Assembly: GCA_017420535.1 (NCBI GenBank)
Contig: JAFOIV010000027.1
Span: 21,558 to 85,557, forward strand
DNA from: Eubacterium sp.
GTDB lineage: Bacteria; Bacillota; Clostridia; Lachnospirales; Lachnospiraceae
DNA length: 64,000 nucleotides
Direction: 5' to 3'
Below are positions 45,798 to 55,458 of this stretch, in pieces. Position 1 is the stretch's first letter. The number at the start of each line of letters is the position of its first letter. Both the position numbers and the translations under genes were made by a program. The notes beneath the pieces were generated by a model, which had not been told where the DNA came from, did not search any database, and worked only from the letters and a program-made list of their open reading frames with translations.

Positions 45798-47357
45798 ATG
45801 GTAAAGGCAGCAAAAAGTTATCAACAAAAATATGAAAAAATAATGGGTGAGTCTAGTGAAGATGAACTTTGGAGTGATATTGAAAGGGATATAGCTGAAT
45901 TTAAAAAGAAAGTCGAATTGGGAAAAGCAGACGGATACTTCTGGAATATGTATTTTAATTTGCTGCGCAGCAATAGACTTATGTTTGCAGGAATAAATAA
46001 AGCTTTTATAACCGGTGATATGGCTTATATGTTGAATGGGATTTATCAGGAAAATCGTTTCAATTGCATTTATAGAAATAGAGCGAATAGCGGAGGAGCA
46101 CAGACAATTAATTTCATTGAAGTTGTGATTGCTTATTCTTGTAATGATTACAAGCTGTTGGAAAAAATCATGCCTTTTGAGGCAGGACCTGCTAGTTACA
46201 GTTATTCAGCTCCGTATTATAATATGGTTTATGCCATGACATATCATGATGATGAGGTGGGAAAGAAAGCGCAGGTAGAATTAAGTACATTTATGGAGAA
46301 AAAACGGACGCAATCTGATTTAAAACTAGCAAAATTTTTCTATGATTTATATCAGAAAGATGTGGACGGAGTTAATTGCGGATTACAGGAATTGTGTGGT
46401 CTTATGGGAAAATGTAAGTGGATTAATGAACACATTTATGGGGTGGATAAAGACATTCAAACTTTGGGAAAGATGGTGGCAATATTTATACATGGTTTGT
46501 ATCATATAGCTATGAAATTTTTGGAAGGCAGTCCATTACTTGATAAGATTAAGATGCCCGAACATAAGAGCTTTATAAAAGAATATGAAGATTTTAATAT
46601 AGAGAAGAATTTTCCGGAACCGCATAATTTAATTAATTTTGATCCGATTGCAAAGTTTATAAATTTAAGTATAAAGACAGAAATGATACCGGAAGTATCT
46701 TTCAGTAAATCAGGAAGAATGTATGTAAATGACGGAAAAAGATTTGAGAAAAGGTTGTTTGATAATTTGCAAAAAAGTAAGGCTTTACCATTTGAATTAA
46801 AGGAAGAAAAATATAAACTGCCAGCAGTATATAAAGAGTTCATATGTAAATATGATGGTCTGAGCTTAGAGAATGGCTGCACATTCTATTCGTTTGAAGA
46901 ATTAGATGATGTGAATAAATACTTGCAGGTAAATATATATCAGCCAGATTTCGTTGCTGTTGGAGATGATGGTGGTGACCTGGTCTTTCTGATGAAGCAG
47001 GAAAAAGAAGCGAAAACCGTTTATTTGGTATATGCGGGTGATTATGATTTGGAAAGTCCGTATCAAATTATTCCGGATTTTAATAAATGGATGGAAAAAG
47101 GATTTGAAATCGAAGATATAGATGGAGAAGATGTAAGAGGAGTTGACTATGGTGATCTATATTTAATAAAAATGCCGAAAGAAGGAGTAAAAGGATTGGT
47201 AACAATAAAAAGGGCTTTCAATTTGGAAATGAGTACGGGAGAGTTATTGCAAAAATCGAAAAGTTTGCCAACAAAATTGTTATCAAACATTACAAGTTCA
47301 AAAGCTAATATAATAGCTGAGAAAATAGACATGCCAGGGCTATTTGAAATAAGGTAA
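45798..47357 (+). CDS. Composite immunity-like protein (helical, SUKH-like and L7/L12-like parts)
   Basis: 519 residues, cytoplasmic. Residues about 1-290 are all-helical with blocks such as NRANSGGAQTINFIEVVIAYS and IFIHGLYHIAMKFL, resembling helical immunity proteins of polymorphic toxin systems (an Imm49-type domain is one guess). Residues about 330-440 look like a SUKH (SMI1/KNR4) domain: KLPAVYKEFICKYDGLSLENG, then FVAVGDDGGDLVFLM. The last 60 residues (VTIKRAFNLEMSTGELL ... LPTKLLSNITSSKANIIAEK) align with the C-terminal domain of ribosomal L7/L12, a helix-strand fold also seen in such proteins. No toxin gene is adjacent. Codon use is A+T-rich, unlike neighbours; probably acquired. Confidence 0.7.
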   Translation: MVKAAKSYQQKYEKIMGESSEDELWSDIERDIAEFKKKVELGKADGYFWNMYFNLLRSNRLMFAGINKAFITGDMAYMLNGIYQENRFNCIYRNRANSGGAQTINFIEVVIAYSCNDYKLLEKIMPFEAGPASYSYSAPYYNMVYAMTYHDDEVGKKAQVELSTFMEKKRTQSDLKLAKFFYDLYQKDVDGVNCGLQELCGLMGKCKWINEHIYGVDKDIQTLGKMVAIFIHGLYHIAMKFLEGSPLLDKIKMPEHKSFIKEYEDFNIEKNFPEPHNLINFDPIAKFINLSIKTEMIPEVSFSKSGRMYVNDGKRFEKRLFDNLQKSKALPFELKEEKYKLPAVYKEFICKYDGLSLENGCTFYSFEELDDVNKYLQVNIYQPDFVAVGDDGGDLVFLMKQEKEAKTVYLVYAGDYDLESPYQIIPDFNKWMEKGFEIEDIDGEDVRGVDYGDLYLIKMPKEGVKGLVTIKRAFNLEMSTGELLQKSKSLPTKLLSNITSSKANIIAEKIDMPGLFEIR

Positions 47358-47552
47358 GAACTTTTTGAGATTTCCACAGATGCGTGATAATATGATTATA
47401 GAAAAAGAGTGATGCCGTTAGACGGTTAGTCCGATATATGATGTGACAAAAATTGCCGCTTCAGTTTACCAGGCTTGGGCGGCTATTCTTGTATTTATAT
47501 ACATAATAATGGATAGGGAAACTATTGGTTGGCATAAGGAAGGACAAAAATA
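47358..47552 (+). other. Spacer with the second copy of the duplicated segment
   Basis: The GCTATTCTTG-start segment at 47482-47515 is the genuine partner of the copy at 45521. Before it, GCCGC (about 47453) and GCGGC (about 47479) can pair around a 19-base loop; without a T-run this is a poor terminator. AAGGAAGG serves as ribosome site for the glucosidase gene. Confidence 0.5.
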
Positions 47553-49181
47553 ATGGAAAACAAAACATTCAGAAAAATGGAAAAAGACTGGTATAAGAAA
47601 ACTGTGATATATCAGATCTATCCAAGAAGTTATAAGGATAGTAATAATGATGGATATGGAGATATCAGAGGTATTATCGAAAAGCTGGATTACCTCGAGT
47701 ATCTTGGGATAGGAGCTATATGGCTTTCACCTGTATTTAAGTCACCTCAGAAGGATAATGGTTATGACATTTCTGATTATCAGGATATTGAGCCATTATT
47801 TGGAAATCTTTCTGATATGGAAGAACTGATCGCTGAGGCTGATAAGCATGGAATAAAGATCATTATGGATCTTGTACTTAATCATTCTTCAAATCAGCAT
47901 AAATGGTTCCTTGAGGCTATAAAGAGTAAAGATAACCCATATCATGATTATTATGTATTTAGAGATAAGGTTGACGGCCATGAGCCAAATGATATGAGAG
48001 GTGTATTTGGTGGAAGCGCCTGGGAATGGGTAGATGGATTAGATCAGTATTATTTCCATCAGTTTACTCCAGAACAGCCGGATCTTAATTGGGAGAATCC
48101 AAAGTTAAGACAGGAACTCTATGATATGATCAATTTCTGGATCGAAAAAGGTGTAGGTGGTTTCAGACTTGATGTTATTGACCAGATCGCAAAAGAGCCA
48201 GATAAGAAGATCACATCAAATGGTCCAAGACTTCACGAATTTATTAAAGAACTAAGTCAGAATACATTTGGCGGCAAAAATCTCATCACTGTAGGTGAAG
48301 CATGGAGTGCCAATATTGATAACGCTCCACTTTACAGTAATCCTGATGGATCAGAGCTTTCCATGGTTTTTCAGTTTGAGCATATCTGTCTTGATCAAAA
48401 GGGATGGGATAAATGGGACCTTATGCCGCTTCCATTTGTTAAATTTAAGCAGATAATGAATAAGTGGCAGGTGGAACTTTTTGGTAAGGGTTGGAATTCT
48501 CTTTTCTGGAATAATCATGATCTTCCAAGAATAGTTTCAAGATGGGGAAATGATAAAGAATACCGTGTCCAGTCTGCAAAGATGCTGGCAACTCTTCTTC
48601 ACGGAATGCAGGGAACTCCTTATATTTATCAGGGTGAAGAAATCGGTATGACAAATATTAAACTTGATATAGATGAATATGATGACGTCGAAATAAAGAA
48701 TATGTATAAAGAGAGACTTGCAGCAGGTTACAGCAAGGAAGATATCATGAATTCAATCTATGCCAAGGGAAGAGATAATGCAAGAACTCCTATGCAGTGG
48801 GATGATTCAGAAAATGCAGGATTTACTGGCGGCAAACCTTGGCTTAAAGTTAATGAGAATTATAAAGAGATCAACGTTAAGAACGAGATGAATGATCCGG
48901 ATTCAATCCTAAATTACTACAAAGAACTTATCAGCTTAAGAAAGAATAATGATATATTTGCAGATGGAAAGTTTAAAATGTACCTTCCGGATGATGAAAA
49001 TATCTTTGCTTACGAGAGAACATTAGGAGATAAAAAAATGGTAGTTGTTTGTAACTTTTACGGCAATACAATAGAAAATCCTATGAATCAGATCACAAAA
49101 GATATGCCAATGGTTCTTTCAAATTACAATGAGAATGATGATATATTAAGACCATACGAAGCAAGAATGTATATGGTTTAA
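47553..49181 (+). CDS. GH13 alpha-glucosidase, probably oligo-1,6-glucosidase
   Basis: 542 residues, cytoplasmic (no signal). GH13 regions are clear: MDLVLNHSS, GGFRLDVID with nucleophile D207, ITVGEAW with acid/base E249 and NNHDLPR with D323. Val208 next to the nucleophile is the residue linked in this subfamily to alpha-1,6 rather than alpha-1,4 specificity, so isomaltose-type or dextran-derived oligosaccharides are likely. The calcium-loop region reads YKDSNNDGYGDIRGI. C-terminal beta domain from about 470. No transporter or regulator is adjacent. A partial duplicate of its 5' region lies 2 kb upstream. A terminator follows. Confidence 0.94.
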   Translation: MENKTFRKMEKDWYKKTVIYQIYPRSYKDSNNDGYGDIRGIIEKLDYLEYLGIGAIWLSPVFKSPQKDNGYDISDYQDIEPLFGNLSDMEELIAEADKHGIKIIMDLVLNHSSNQHKWFLEAIKSKDNPYHDYYVFRDKVDGHEPNDMRGVFGGSAWEWVDGLDQYYFHQFTPEQPDLNWENPKLRQELYDMINFWIEKGVGGFRLDVIDQIAKEPDKKITSNGPRLHEFIKELSQNTFGGKNLITVGEAWSANIDNAPLYSNPDGSELSMVFQFEHICLDQKGWDKWDLMPLPFVKFKQIMNKWQVELFGKGWNSLFWNNHDLPRIVSRWGNDKEYRVQSAKMLATLLHGMQGTPYIYQGEEIGMTNIKLDIDEYDDVEIKNMYKERLAAGYSKEDIMNSIYAKGRDNARTPMQWDDSENAGFTGGKPWLKVNENYKEINVKNEMNDPDSILNYYKELISLRKNNDIFADGKFKMYLPDDENIFAYERTLGDKKMVVVCNFYGNTIENPMNQITKDMPMVLSNYNENDDILRPYEARMYMV

Positions 49182-49210
49182 AAAAGAAAAAACTGTGGAT
49201 TTAAATAAAC

Positions 49211-49254
49211 ATACCAGATATCTGACTTCGGCCCAGTATCTGGTATATTTTTTT
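49211..49254 (+). terminator. Terminator of the glucosidase gene
   Basis: ATACCAGATA (49211-49220) pairs with TATCTGGTAT (49237-49246), followed by T-run. Confidence 0.87.
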
Positions 49255-49277
49255 GCATAAACAACTGATCGATGGGG

Positions 49278-50261
49278 TTATATTTGAGAAAGGATCATGG
49301 TTACAGCATTTTTATATTCTGCCATAGAAGAAGCTTTAAGTATGATCTTAAGATTCTTATCACCAATCTTTAATCCAGTGCCCATGAAATTCCATAATTC
49401 CTTAAATTTCATTACTCTTTGTTTATCAGCGTAAAGATCAGCACTATAGCCTTCTTCTAATTTTGCAAGGAAGGCTTTTAATTTAGCTTTATCTATCTTT
49501 TCAGCCTTCGCTTTAACTTCATCCTTATTAAGATCATTTAAAGAGAGAATATTTCCAAGATCTGGGTTCATGATAAGGCCACGGCCTATCATTATATTCA
49601 TTTTATCAAGGTAATCTTCAGGAATTCCAAGGGTTTTAAGCTCAGACTTAATTCTTAGATAGCTGTCTATATCCACAATATCACCATTATATACAAGAGG
49701 AATATTATGACTTACTGCCATGTCATAGCATTCTTTAAAGGCACAAAGGTTAGTGCTGCCGCGGTACATATCGATTCCGAGACGAGGGTGTACTGTTAGC
49801 TCTGAAATTGGAAAATCCTTATATACATCCAGAATCTTAGGAAGATCTTCAGTAGAATTCATTCCGATCCTGGTCTTTATAGAAATATTAATATCAGTTT
49901 TTTCAAATATTTCATCCAGATATTTTCTTAATTCTTCCGGAAATGAAAGAAAGCCGGAACCTCTGCCTTTTTTTACTACAGTGCCAGAAGGGCATCCAAG
50001 ATTAAGATTTACTTCCTCATATCCTAATCTTTTTAATTCCTGAGCAAGCTTTATAAATTCACCAGGGCGGTTGCCTAAAATCTGTGGAACAACCTTCATC
50101 CCAATATTATTTTCAGGAGCTACTTCTCTTAAATGCTTACCCTTAAGATGGGTAACAGTAAGAAATGGAGTATAGTATTTATCAATTCCCCCATAGATAG
50201 AATTAATGGCATTTCTAAATACAAGAGTTGTGAGTCCTTCGAGAGGAGCAAGATATATCAT
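49278..50261 (-). CDS. tRNA-dihydrouridine synthase
   Basis: 327 residues, flavin-dependent TIM-barrel enzyme that reduces uridines in the tRNA D-loop. It starts MIYLAPLEGLTTLVFR. Conserved blocks are PQILGNRPGEFIKLAQEL, VNLNLGCPSGTVVKKGRGSGFL with the catalytic Cys, and ISIKTRIG; the usual HxR region appears as LTVHPRLG. IMIGRGLIMNP is the FMN phosphate region. AGAAAGG precedes the ATG. It follows rlmH on the minus strand (47 bases), so a two-gene RNA-modification operon is likely. The sequence resembles the DusC/clostridial branch more than DusB, but I do not assign a subtype. Confidence 0.92.
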   Translation of the reverse strand: MIYLAPLEGLTTLVFRNAINSIYGGIDKYYTPFLTVTHLKGKHLREVAPENNIGMKVVPQILGNRPGEFIKLAQELKRLGYEEVNLNLGCPSGTVVKKGRGSGFLSFPEELRKYLDEIFEKTDINISIKTRIGMNSTEDLPKILDVYKDFPISELTVHPRLGIDMYRGSTNLCAFKECYDMAVSHNIPLVYNGDIVDIDSYLRIKSELKTLGIPEDYLDKMNIMIGRGLIMNPDLGNILSLNDLNKDEVKAKAEKIDKAKLKAFLAKLEEGYSADLYADKQRVMKFKELWNFMGTGLKIGDKNLKIILKASSMAEYKNAVTMILSQI

Positions 50262-50308
50262 GATATAACCTTTCTGAACGTGATAATTTGGCTTTTTATG
50301 ATTCGGAT

Positions 50309-50788
50309 CTATTTATGGTATGGTTCATTATTAATTATCCTGTATGAGCGATATATCTGCTCAAGAAGGATGACTCTCATAAGCTGATGAGGGAAAGTCA
50401 TTTTAGAAAATGACAGTTTCATATCAGCTCGATTAAGTACCTCAGGAGAAAGTCCAAGGGATCCGCCAATGACAAACTGTATGTGGCTGATGCTCTTTAA
50501 TCCGAGACTATTAATATAATCTGCTAATTCAGTAGATGAATAGTTTTTTCCATCGATAGCAAGAGCAATTACGTAGGCGTCGTCTTTTATCTTTGAAAGA
50601 AGACGGCTGCCTTCTTTTTCTTTAATCTGTGATTCTACAAGCTCGCTGGCATTATCAGGAGTCTTTTCATCAGCAACTTCAATAATATCTAATTTTATAT
50701 AGCGGGAAAGACGTTTACTATATTCATCAATAGCATCTCTAAAGAATTTCTCCTTTATCTTTCCAACACAGCAGATATCTATCTTCAT
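50309..50788 (-). CDS. rlmH: 23S rRNA (pseudouridine1915-N3)-methyltransferase
   Basis: 159 residues from the ATG at 50788 (MKIDICCVGKIKEKFF), exactly the family length, with GAAAGG 9 bases ahead; the open frame extends to 50845 but that start gives an aberrant N-terminus. RlmH is a SPOUT methyltransferase acting on helix 69 of 23S rRNA. The trefoil-knot region is seen in YVIALAIDGKNYSSTELADYI, HIQFVIGGSLGLSPEVL, and the ending MTFPHQLMRVILLEQIYRSYRIINNEPYHK block. Confidence 0.96.
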   Translation of the reverse strand: MKIDICCVGKIKEKFFRDAIDEYSKRLSRYIKLDIIEVADEKTPDNASELVESQIKEKEGSRLLSKIKDDAYVIALAIDGKNYSSTELADYINSLGLKSISHIQFVIGGSLGLSPEVLNRADMKLSFSKMTFPHQLMRVILLEQIYRSYRIINNEPYHK

Positions 50789-50877
50789 AGTTATAAACCT
50801 TTCGTTCTGTAAGTACAGAGGCTTCGCAGTGATCAAGTCTTTCATTTTTGTTGTAGCCCTGTTAAGTGGCTTTTATG

Positions 50878-50906
50878 ATTGTAACAGAGGAAGAGATATG
50901 TGTCAC
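50878..50906 (-). promoter_or_regulatory. rlmH-dus promoter
   Basis: Minus strand: GTGACA (50906-50901), 17-base spacer, TACAAT (50883-50878) with TGT before it (extended -10). It lies just downstream, in transcription sense, of repeat R2 copy 3. Confidence 0.6.
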
Positions 50907-50939
50907 TACAAAAGTTCTTAAAGCGGGCAAAATATAAGA

Positions 50940-51039
50940 CGAACGGACGCCAAAATATAAAGACATTCAAGCGATCCCTCCAGCGGGCTAAACATACCCT
51001 TTGGAGGGATCCTTTCATGTCTTTTATTATATTTTGGCT
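50940..51039 (-). repeat. Structured repeat R2, copy 3 (inverted)
   Basis: On the minus strand it reads AGCCAAAATATAATAAAAG ... GGCGTCCGTTCG. The inner stem pairs GATCCCTCC with GGAGGGATC around the constant loop AAAGGG ... TTAGCCCGCT. The outer stem pairs AAAATATA-AAAGACAT with ATGTCTTTATATTTT. It lies upstream of the rlmH-dus promoter on one side and the VWA gene on the other. Together with copy 2 it brackets the VWA locus in inverted orientation. Confidence 0.85.
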
Positions 51040-51222
51040 GGTTGAGGATGCTTTATATATGACTTTCATGTCTATTTAGTTATTTTGGCGTCTCTTTTTA
51101 TATTTACAATTTTTAAAATATAGTGTATATTCTTCTTGAATGTGGATCGGGGGAAAATCCCTTTTTTTATTATGTTATTCAAAATTAAATATAAAGAAAC
51201 TATTTTAAAGGAGACATGAGAA
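51040..51222 (+). other. VWA gene upstream region with a decayed R2 fragment
   Basis: TCATGTC ... TATTTTGGCGTC at about 51067-51093 repeats the 3' arm of R2 and could pair with 50949-50966 instead of copy 3's own arm. After it comes A+T-rich sequence. AAAGGAG (51207-51213) is the ribosome site for the GTG at 51223. I see no convincing promoter. Confidence 0.5.
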
Positions 51223-54200
51223 GTGACTAGAAAGTTTAAGAGACATGTAGCAATTATGCTCTCAACCCTTATTTTACTAGGGGGGGTAACGGCCGAGTTT
51301 TAGCAGATGACAGAGGAAATGATCCTGATGGAAACTCTTCTGGAATTACAGCTGAAAAATCTGCTGAGGAAATCATCTGTGAAGAAAGTGTTCTTCCATG
51401 GGATGGAACCACTACGGAATCTGTTTATTATGGAAATAGATTCAAAGTAGAATTAAATCTAAAGGAATACTGGGACACGGGCTATAATGCTAATGTTAAA
51501 ATCACAAATACAAGTGATGAAACCATTGAAAACTGGGCGTTGGGATTTAATTATAATGACAGAATATCCAACATCTGGAATGCAAAAATAGTTGAATCTT
51601 TAAATGATAATGAAGCTGGCAAAGATAATGCAAACGAAAATAATGCTTCGGATTTAAATCCTATAGTGATTAAAAATGATGTATGGAATCAGGATATCTT
51701 ACCTGAATCTTCGGTAGAGTTTGGTTTTAGTGGAACCGGTGATTTTAAAGGCTTTCCATCAAAATATCATATTTTGGGAGAAAAACGTCTTGCAGATCCT
51801 GAGGATTATTATGTTGATTATTCACTTTCAAGTGATTGGGGAAGTGGATTTAATTCTTCTATAACGGTAAGTAATGTATCTGATAAAGATATTGAAGACT
51901 GGGTACTGGAATTTGATTTTGAAAGAGATATAACAAATATCTGGAATGGAACAATTCCTTCATGTGAAGAAGGCCATTATGTTATTAAGAATAGTGGTTA
52001 TAATAGCATCATATATGCAAATCATAATATTCAGTTTGTATTTAGTGGATGTAATGGAAGTGCTGACATAGTGCCAACAGATTATAAACTTTATTATTAC
52101 GATCTTTCTAAGGAGAAATCAGATAATAAAGAAGAAAAAAATAGTGAGTCCAACGCTTCTCATGATGAAAATAGCAGTAATCCTGTAGAAAATGAGAAGG
52201 AAGAAACAAATACTGAAAATACAAATACTGAAAATACAAATACTGAGGAGATTAATCAGGAAGAAGAAAAGCATTCGGATGATGCAAAGCCTATAGATAA
52301 TGGACAGAATAGTAATCCAGATAAAGAAGAACAGAATAATCCGATAGAAGAAGTTGATAAAACCAAGGATACAGATAATGATGGGCTTTTTGATTATATC
52401 GAACTTCAGATAGGTACAGATATAGAAAAAGCAGATACTGACGGTGACGGACTTTCTGATTATTTTGAAATAATGTCAATGTCATATGATCCAACAAGAA
52501 AAGATACGGATAATAACGGCATAAATGACGGTGAAGAAGATCTTGATGACGACGGATTATCAAATCTAAAAGAACTTGAGATAAATACAGATCCATATAC
52601 GGCAGACTCTGACGATGATGGATTAAAGGATGGAGAAGAAATAAATACATATAATACAGATCCATGTAAATATGATACAGATGGAGATGATGTATCAGAT
52701 GGAAAAGAGATAGAACTTGGAACAGATCCTCTTACCTACAATGAAAAATTTGAAGTTACAGTAACAGCGGATGAGGTGGATACAGTTAAGGCATCAGTAA
52801 AGATTTCTTTAACTGGAAAACAAGTTAATACTCTTTCTGTTAACAGATTTAATAATGACTTCCTTTTCCCAGAAGACATGCCAGGTTATATCGGTGGGGC
52901 ATATGATTTTAAAGTAGAGGGAGAATTTGACCAGGCGACACTCTGCTTTGAATTTGATGAATCATTGTTGGATGAAGAAAACTTTGATCCTGTAATTTAT
53001 TATTTTGATGAAGAAGAACAGTGGCTTTATGAGTTAGAAACAACAGTTGAAGGAAATGTTGCTACTGCTGTAACTACACATTTTTCAAAGTATATACTGA
53101 TTAATAGAATGGCATTTCAAAATGTATTTTTTGATTGCTGGAGTCAGCCGGATAAAGTACCAATTAAGCTGGTGATGGTAATTGATGATTCTGGAACTTT
53201 GGGTGGACGATATGGTTATGATAAAGAAAAAGGCGTTTTTCTAGGGGGAACAGATCCAGCGCATAAGAGATTAGAAATAGCAAAAAATATTGTTAATGGT
53301 GCAGAAGCTGATGCGGTGATAAATATTATAAAAGCAGATAATAATTTTGACAGAACCTATGCAAAAGACTATAGAGATCTTACTGTTTGCGATGAAAAAG
53401 GTAAAAAATGGTTGGTGGATGAGTTGGATTATACCAATTTTGAATGGTGTATAGATAATCCTTATTGGACTTTTAGGTGGCACAGAAACAAGAAGCAATT
53501 TGACTCTTGTGGTGGAAAGTATTTATGTTATACATGTTTTGGCGCACTTGAGAATTTTCTTGGTTCATCAGATGATCCAACCATAAATAAGGATTATGCA
53601 AGGGTTATGCTTATCATATCAGACGGACAAGTAGATGATTATGATGTAAATTCTGAGGCAGAGGGCAAAGGCTATGCATATATAAAAAAAAGGGCAAACC
53701 AAATGGGAGTTCAGATTGTAACCATCGGGCTTGGAAGTGATGAGAACAGCTTCAATAAGTATTTGAAGCCTCTTTCAACAGCAACAAACGGAAAGTTTTA
53801 TTATGCTAAGGATTTAGAAAATGTCGATAATATTTATGAATATATAAAAAAGGATTTAGGAAGAGATATAAAAATAGACAGCGACTCTGATGGAATACCT
53901 GATGTTTATGAAGATGGACTTCTTATGTTTAATGGTAAGAGCATAAAGTTGGACAAAAATAATCCCGATACTGACGGAGATGGTCTTTTAGATGGAGAGG
54001 AAGTAGAACTTGAATATAGATATTATGTAGATACTACTAAAGTAATGGTTATTGGAGGCTTAAAATCCAATCCACTTAATCCAGATTCTGACGGAGATGG
54101 AGAAGGAGACGCCACAGATCCGACGCCATTAAGGCACCAGCTTAATGAAGAGTTATGTAAAAAAATATGTGAATTGAATTATATATCACGTGAATATATC

Positions 54201-55067
54201 GAATCTAGTTCAGATCTAAATACTAATAATAGTCATATTGGTAAAGAATGGTATGATGAATGGTATACCTTTATGTTTATTAGACAATTTAATAGTAATT
54301 ATATTGGTGGAAATTGGGATAAAGTGGCAGGTGCTATAGATTATAATTTTGTTGAATATGTTAAAAACAATAACTATGATTTATATAATTACTTTGAGAC
54401 GCACGCAGATTATATTGCAGAAAAAACTGGAAAGAAGGGGGATTTATATCACTTAGCAGCAACAATGACAGCATTTTATTATTGGTCCAATTATGATAAT
54501 GGAACGGGAGTTATAGAAACCGCAGAATATCAGTTTATGCCAGATGGATTTTTGGATGAGTTGGCAGGATGGGCAGGAGACCTTCAGACATCAATGGTAG
54601 ATGCTATATTTGCCGTTGGGGAAAATGCTGATTATAATACATATAAAGAAGCTATGATAGACTTAATAGCTTATGAGGATAAAGATAAAGTTCATGAGAA
54701 ATATCCAGGTTTAAAAGTTTTAAAAGAAAAACACACGGATATTCATTTTGGGTTAGATGATTTATTTGCAGATGTTGATGCAGAAAATATTTTAAAATTT
54801 ATTGGGCAAGAGTCTAGCTTAGAAGAAGGTTTAAATACTTATTTTTGTAGTGGTTATAAAAAAAGGTTTAATGAATTTACGATAGATTTTTTGTCGAAGA
54901 AGACATTTACAAAATGGGTTGATATTTATACTAAAGAAAGATTTATTTTTAATAAATGGCCTCTATATGTGGATCCTGATAAAAATAAAGTGCCGATTCC
55001 TAAAGAGTTGTCAGAAGCTGCGAGAGATGTGTTTGTAGAATATATATGGGAGAGAGTTGATGAGTAA
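51223..55067 (+). CDS. Large secreted VWA protein with two CBM2-like modules, frame-shifted at a G7 tract
   Basis: GTG at 51223 with AAAGGAG upstream opens a signal peptide (TRKFKRHVAIMLSTLILLGG) that hits TAG at 51301. One extra G in the run at 51280-51286 joins it in frame to a cleavage site (VLADDRG) and a protein of 1281 residues. Modules: two CBM2-like domains (about 66-180, YWDTGYNANVKITN ... WNAKI; and 193-296), an acidic TEN-rich linker, calcium-binding DTDGDGLSD-type repeats (382-506 and 885-968), a beta domain, a VWA domain with MIDAS DDSGT near 655, and an unrecognised C-terminal domain (970-1281, HLAATMTAFYYW, LAGWAGDL). There is no sortase motif or membrane helix at the end. As read it is off; it may be phase-variable, a pseudogene or a sequence error. 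Confidence 0.8.
51280..51286 (+). repeat. G7 homopolymer inside the VWA gene signal region
   Basis: Seven consecutive G within CTAGGGGGGGTAAC. Eight would restore the reading frame across the whole gene, and six would give an immediate TAA. Homopolymer G runs in signal-peptide regions are classic slippage sites. Confidence 0.85.
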
Positions 55068-55446
55068 AAGATTAAAGATAACATACACTATTGTAATATC
55101 AATATGGTTAATATGCATATTCATTATGTGGGCATCTAATAAATATGAAGACAGAAAACCTGAAAAGTTGGTTGAGGTTTATTCAGAAAATAAAGAATGG
55201 AAAGTAACGGTTGTTTACGATAAACCATTATTATTTCAGAGTGAAAAAAATGTACATTTAGTAGTTAATGATCGATATCATATGTTTAGTGCAACAGTTA
55301 AGAGCAAAAATAGGAAGTTGACAAAAGATAATTATCGATTGGAAGTTACCAATGAGTTTATTAGATTGGAATTGATAGACGATGGAAATAAAACAGGAAA
55401 AGTCTATTGTACTTATTATGAAGATTTTAAAGATAATTTGAATTAG
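55060..55446 (+). CDS. Small membrane-anchored protein A downstream of the VWA gene
   Basis: 128 residues from ATG 55060, which overlaps the VWA stop by 8 bases (translational coupling; GGGAGAG upstream). One N-terminal helix (about 8-26) is followed by a small outside or inside domain of beta character (WKVTVVYDKPLLF, NVHLVVNDRYHMFS, NYRLEVTNEFIRLELIDD, VYCTYYEDFKD). No family is recognised. It is related to the next gene: both end in a pattern of Y-(R/K)-E ... (F/Y)I-(R/K)-L ... Y-YY(E/D)D. Position suggests an immunity or partner protein for the VWA protein. Confidence 0.7.
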   Translation: MSKRLKITYTIVISIWLICIFIMWASNKYEDRKPEKLVEVYSENKEWKVTVVYDKPLLFQSEKNVHLVVNDRYHMFSATVKSKNRKLTKDNYRLEVTNEFIRLELIDDGNKTGKVYCTYYEDFKDNLN

Positions 55447-55458
55447 GAGAAAATAAAT

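Noticed and set aside
45800-45845. TTATCAACA within the composite immunity-like gene as a DnaA box
   Set aside because: A single copy inside coding sequence; chance occurrence is likely in A+T-rich DNA.
50842-51069. Minus-strand 75-codon frame across repeat R2 copy 3
   Set aside because: It lies wholly within promoter and repeat sequence, with no ribosome site.
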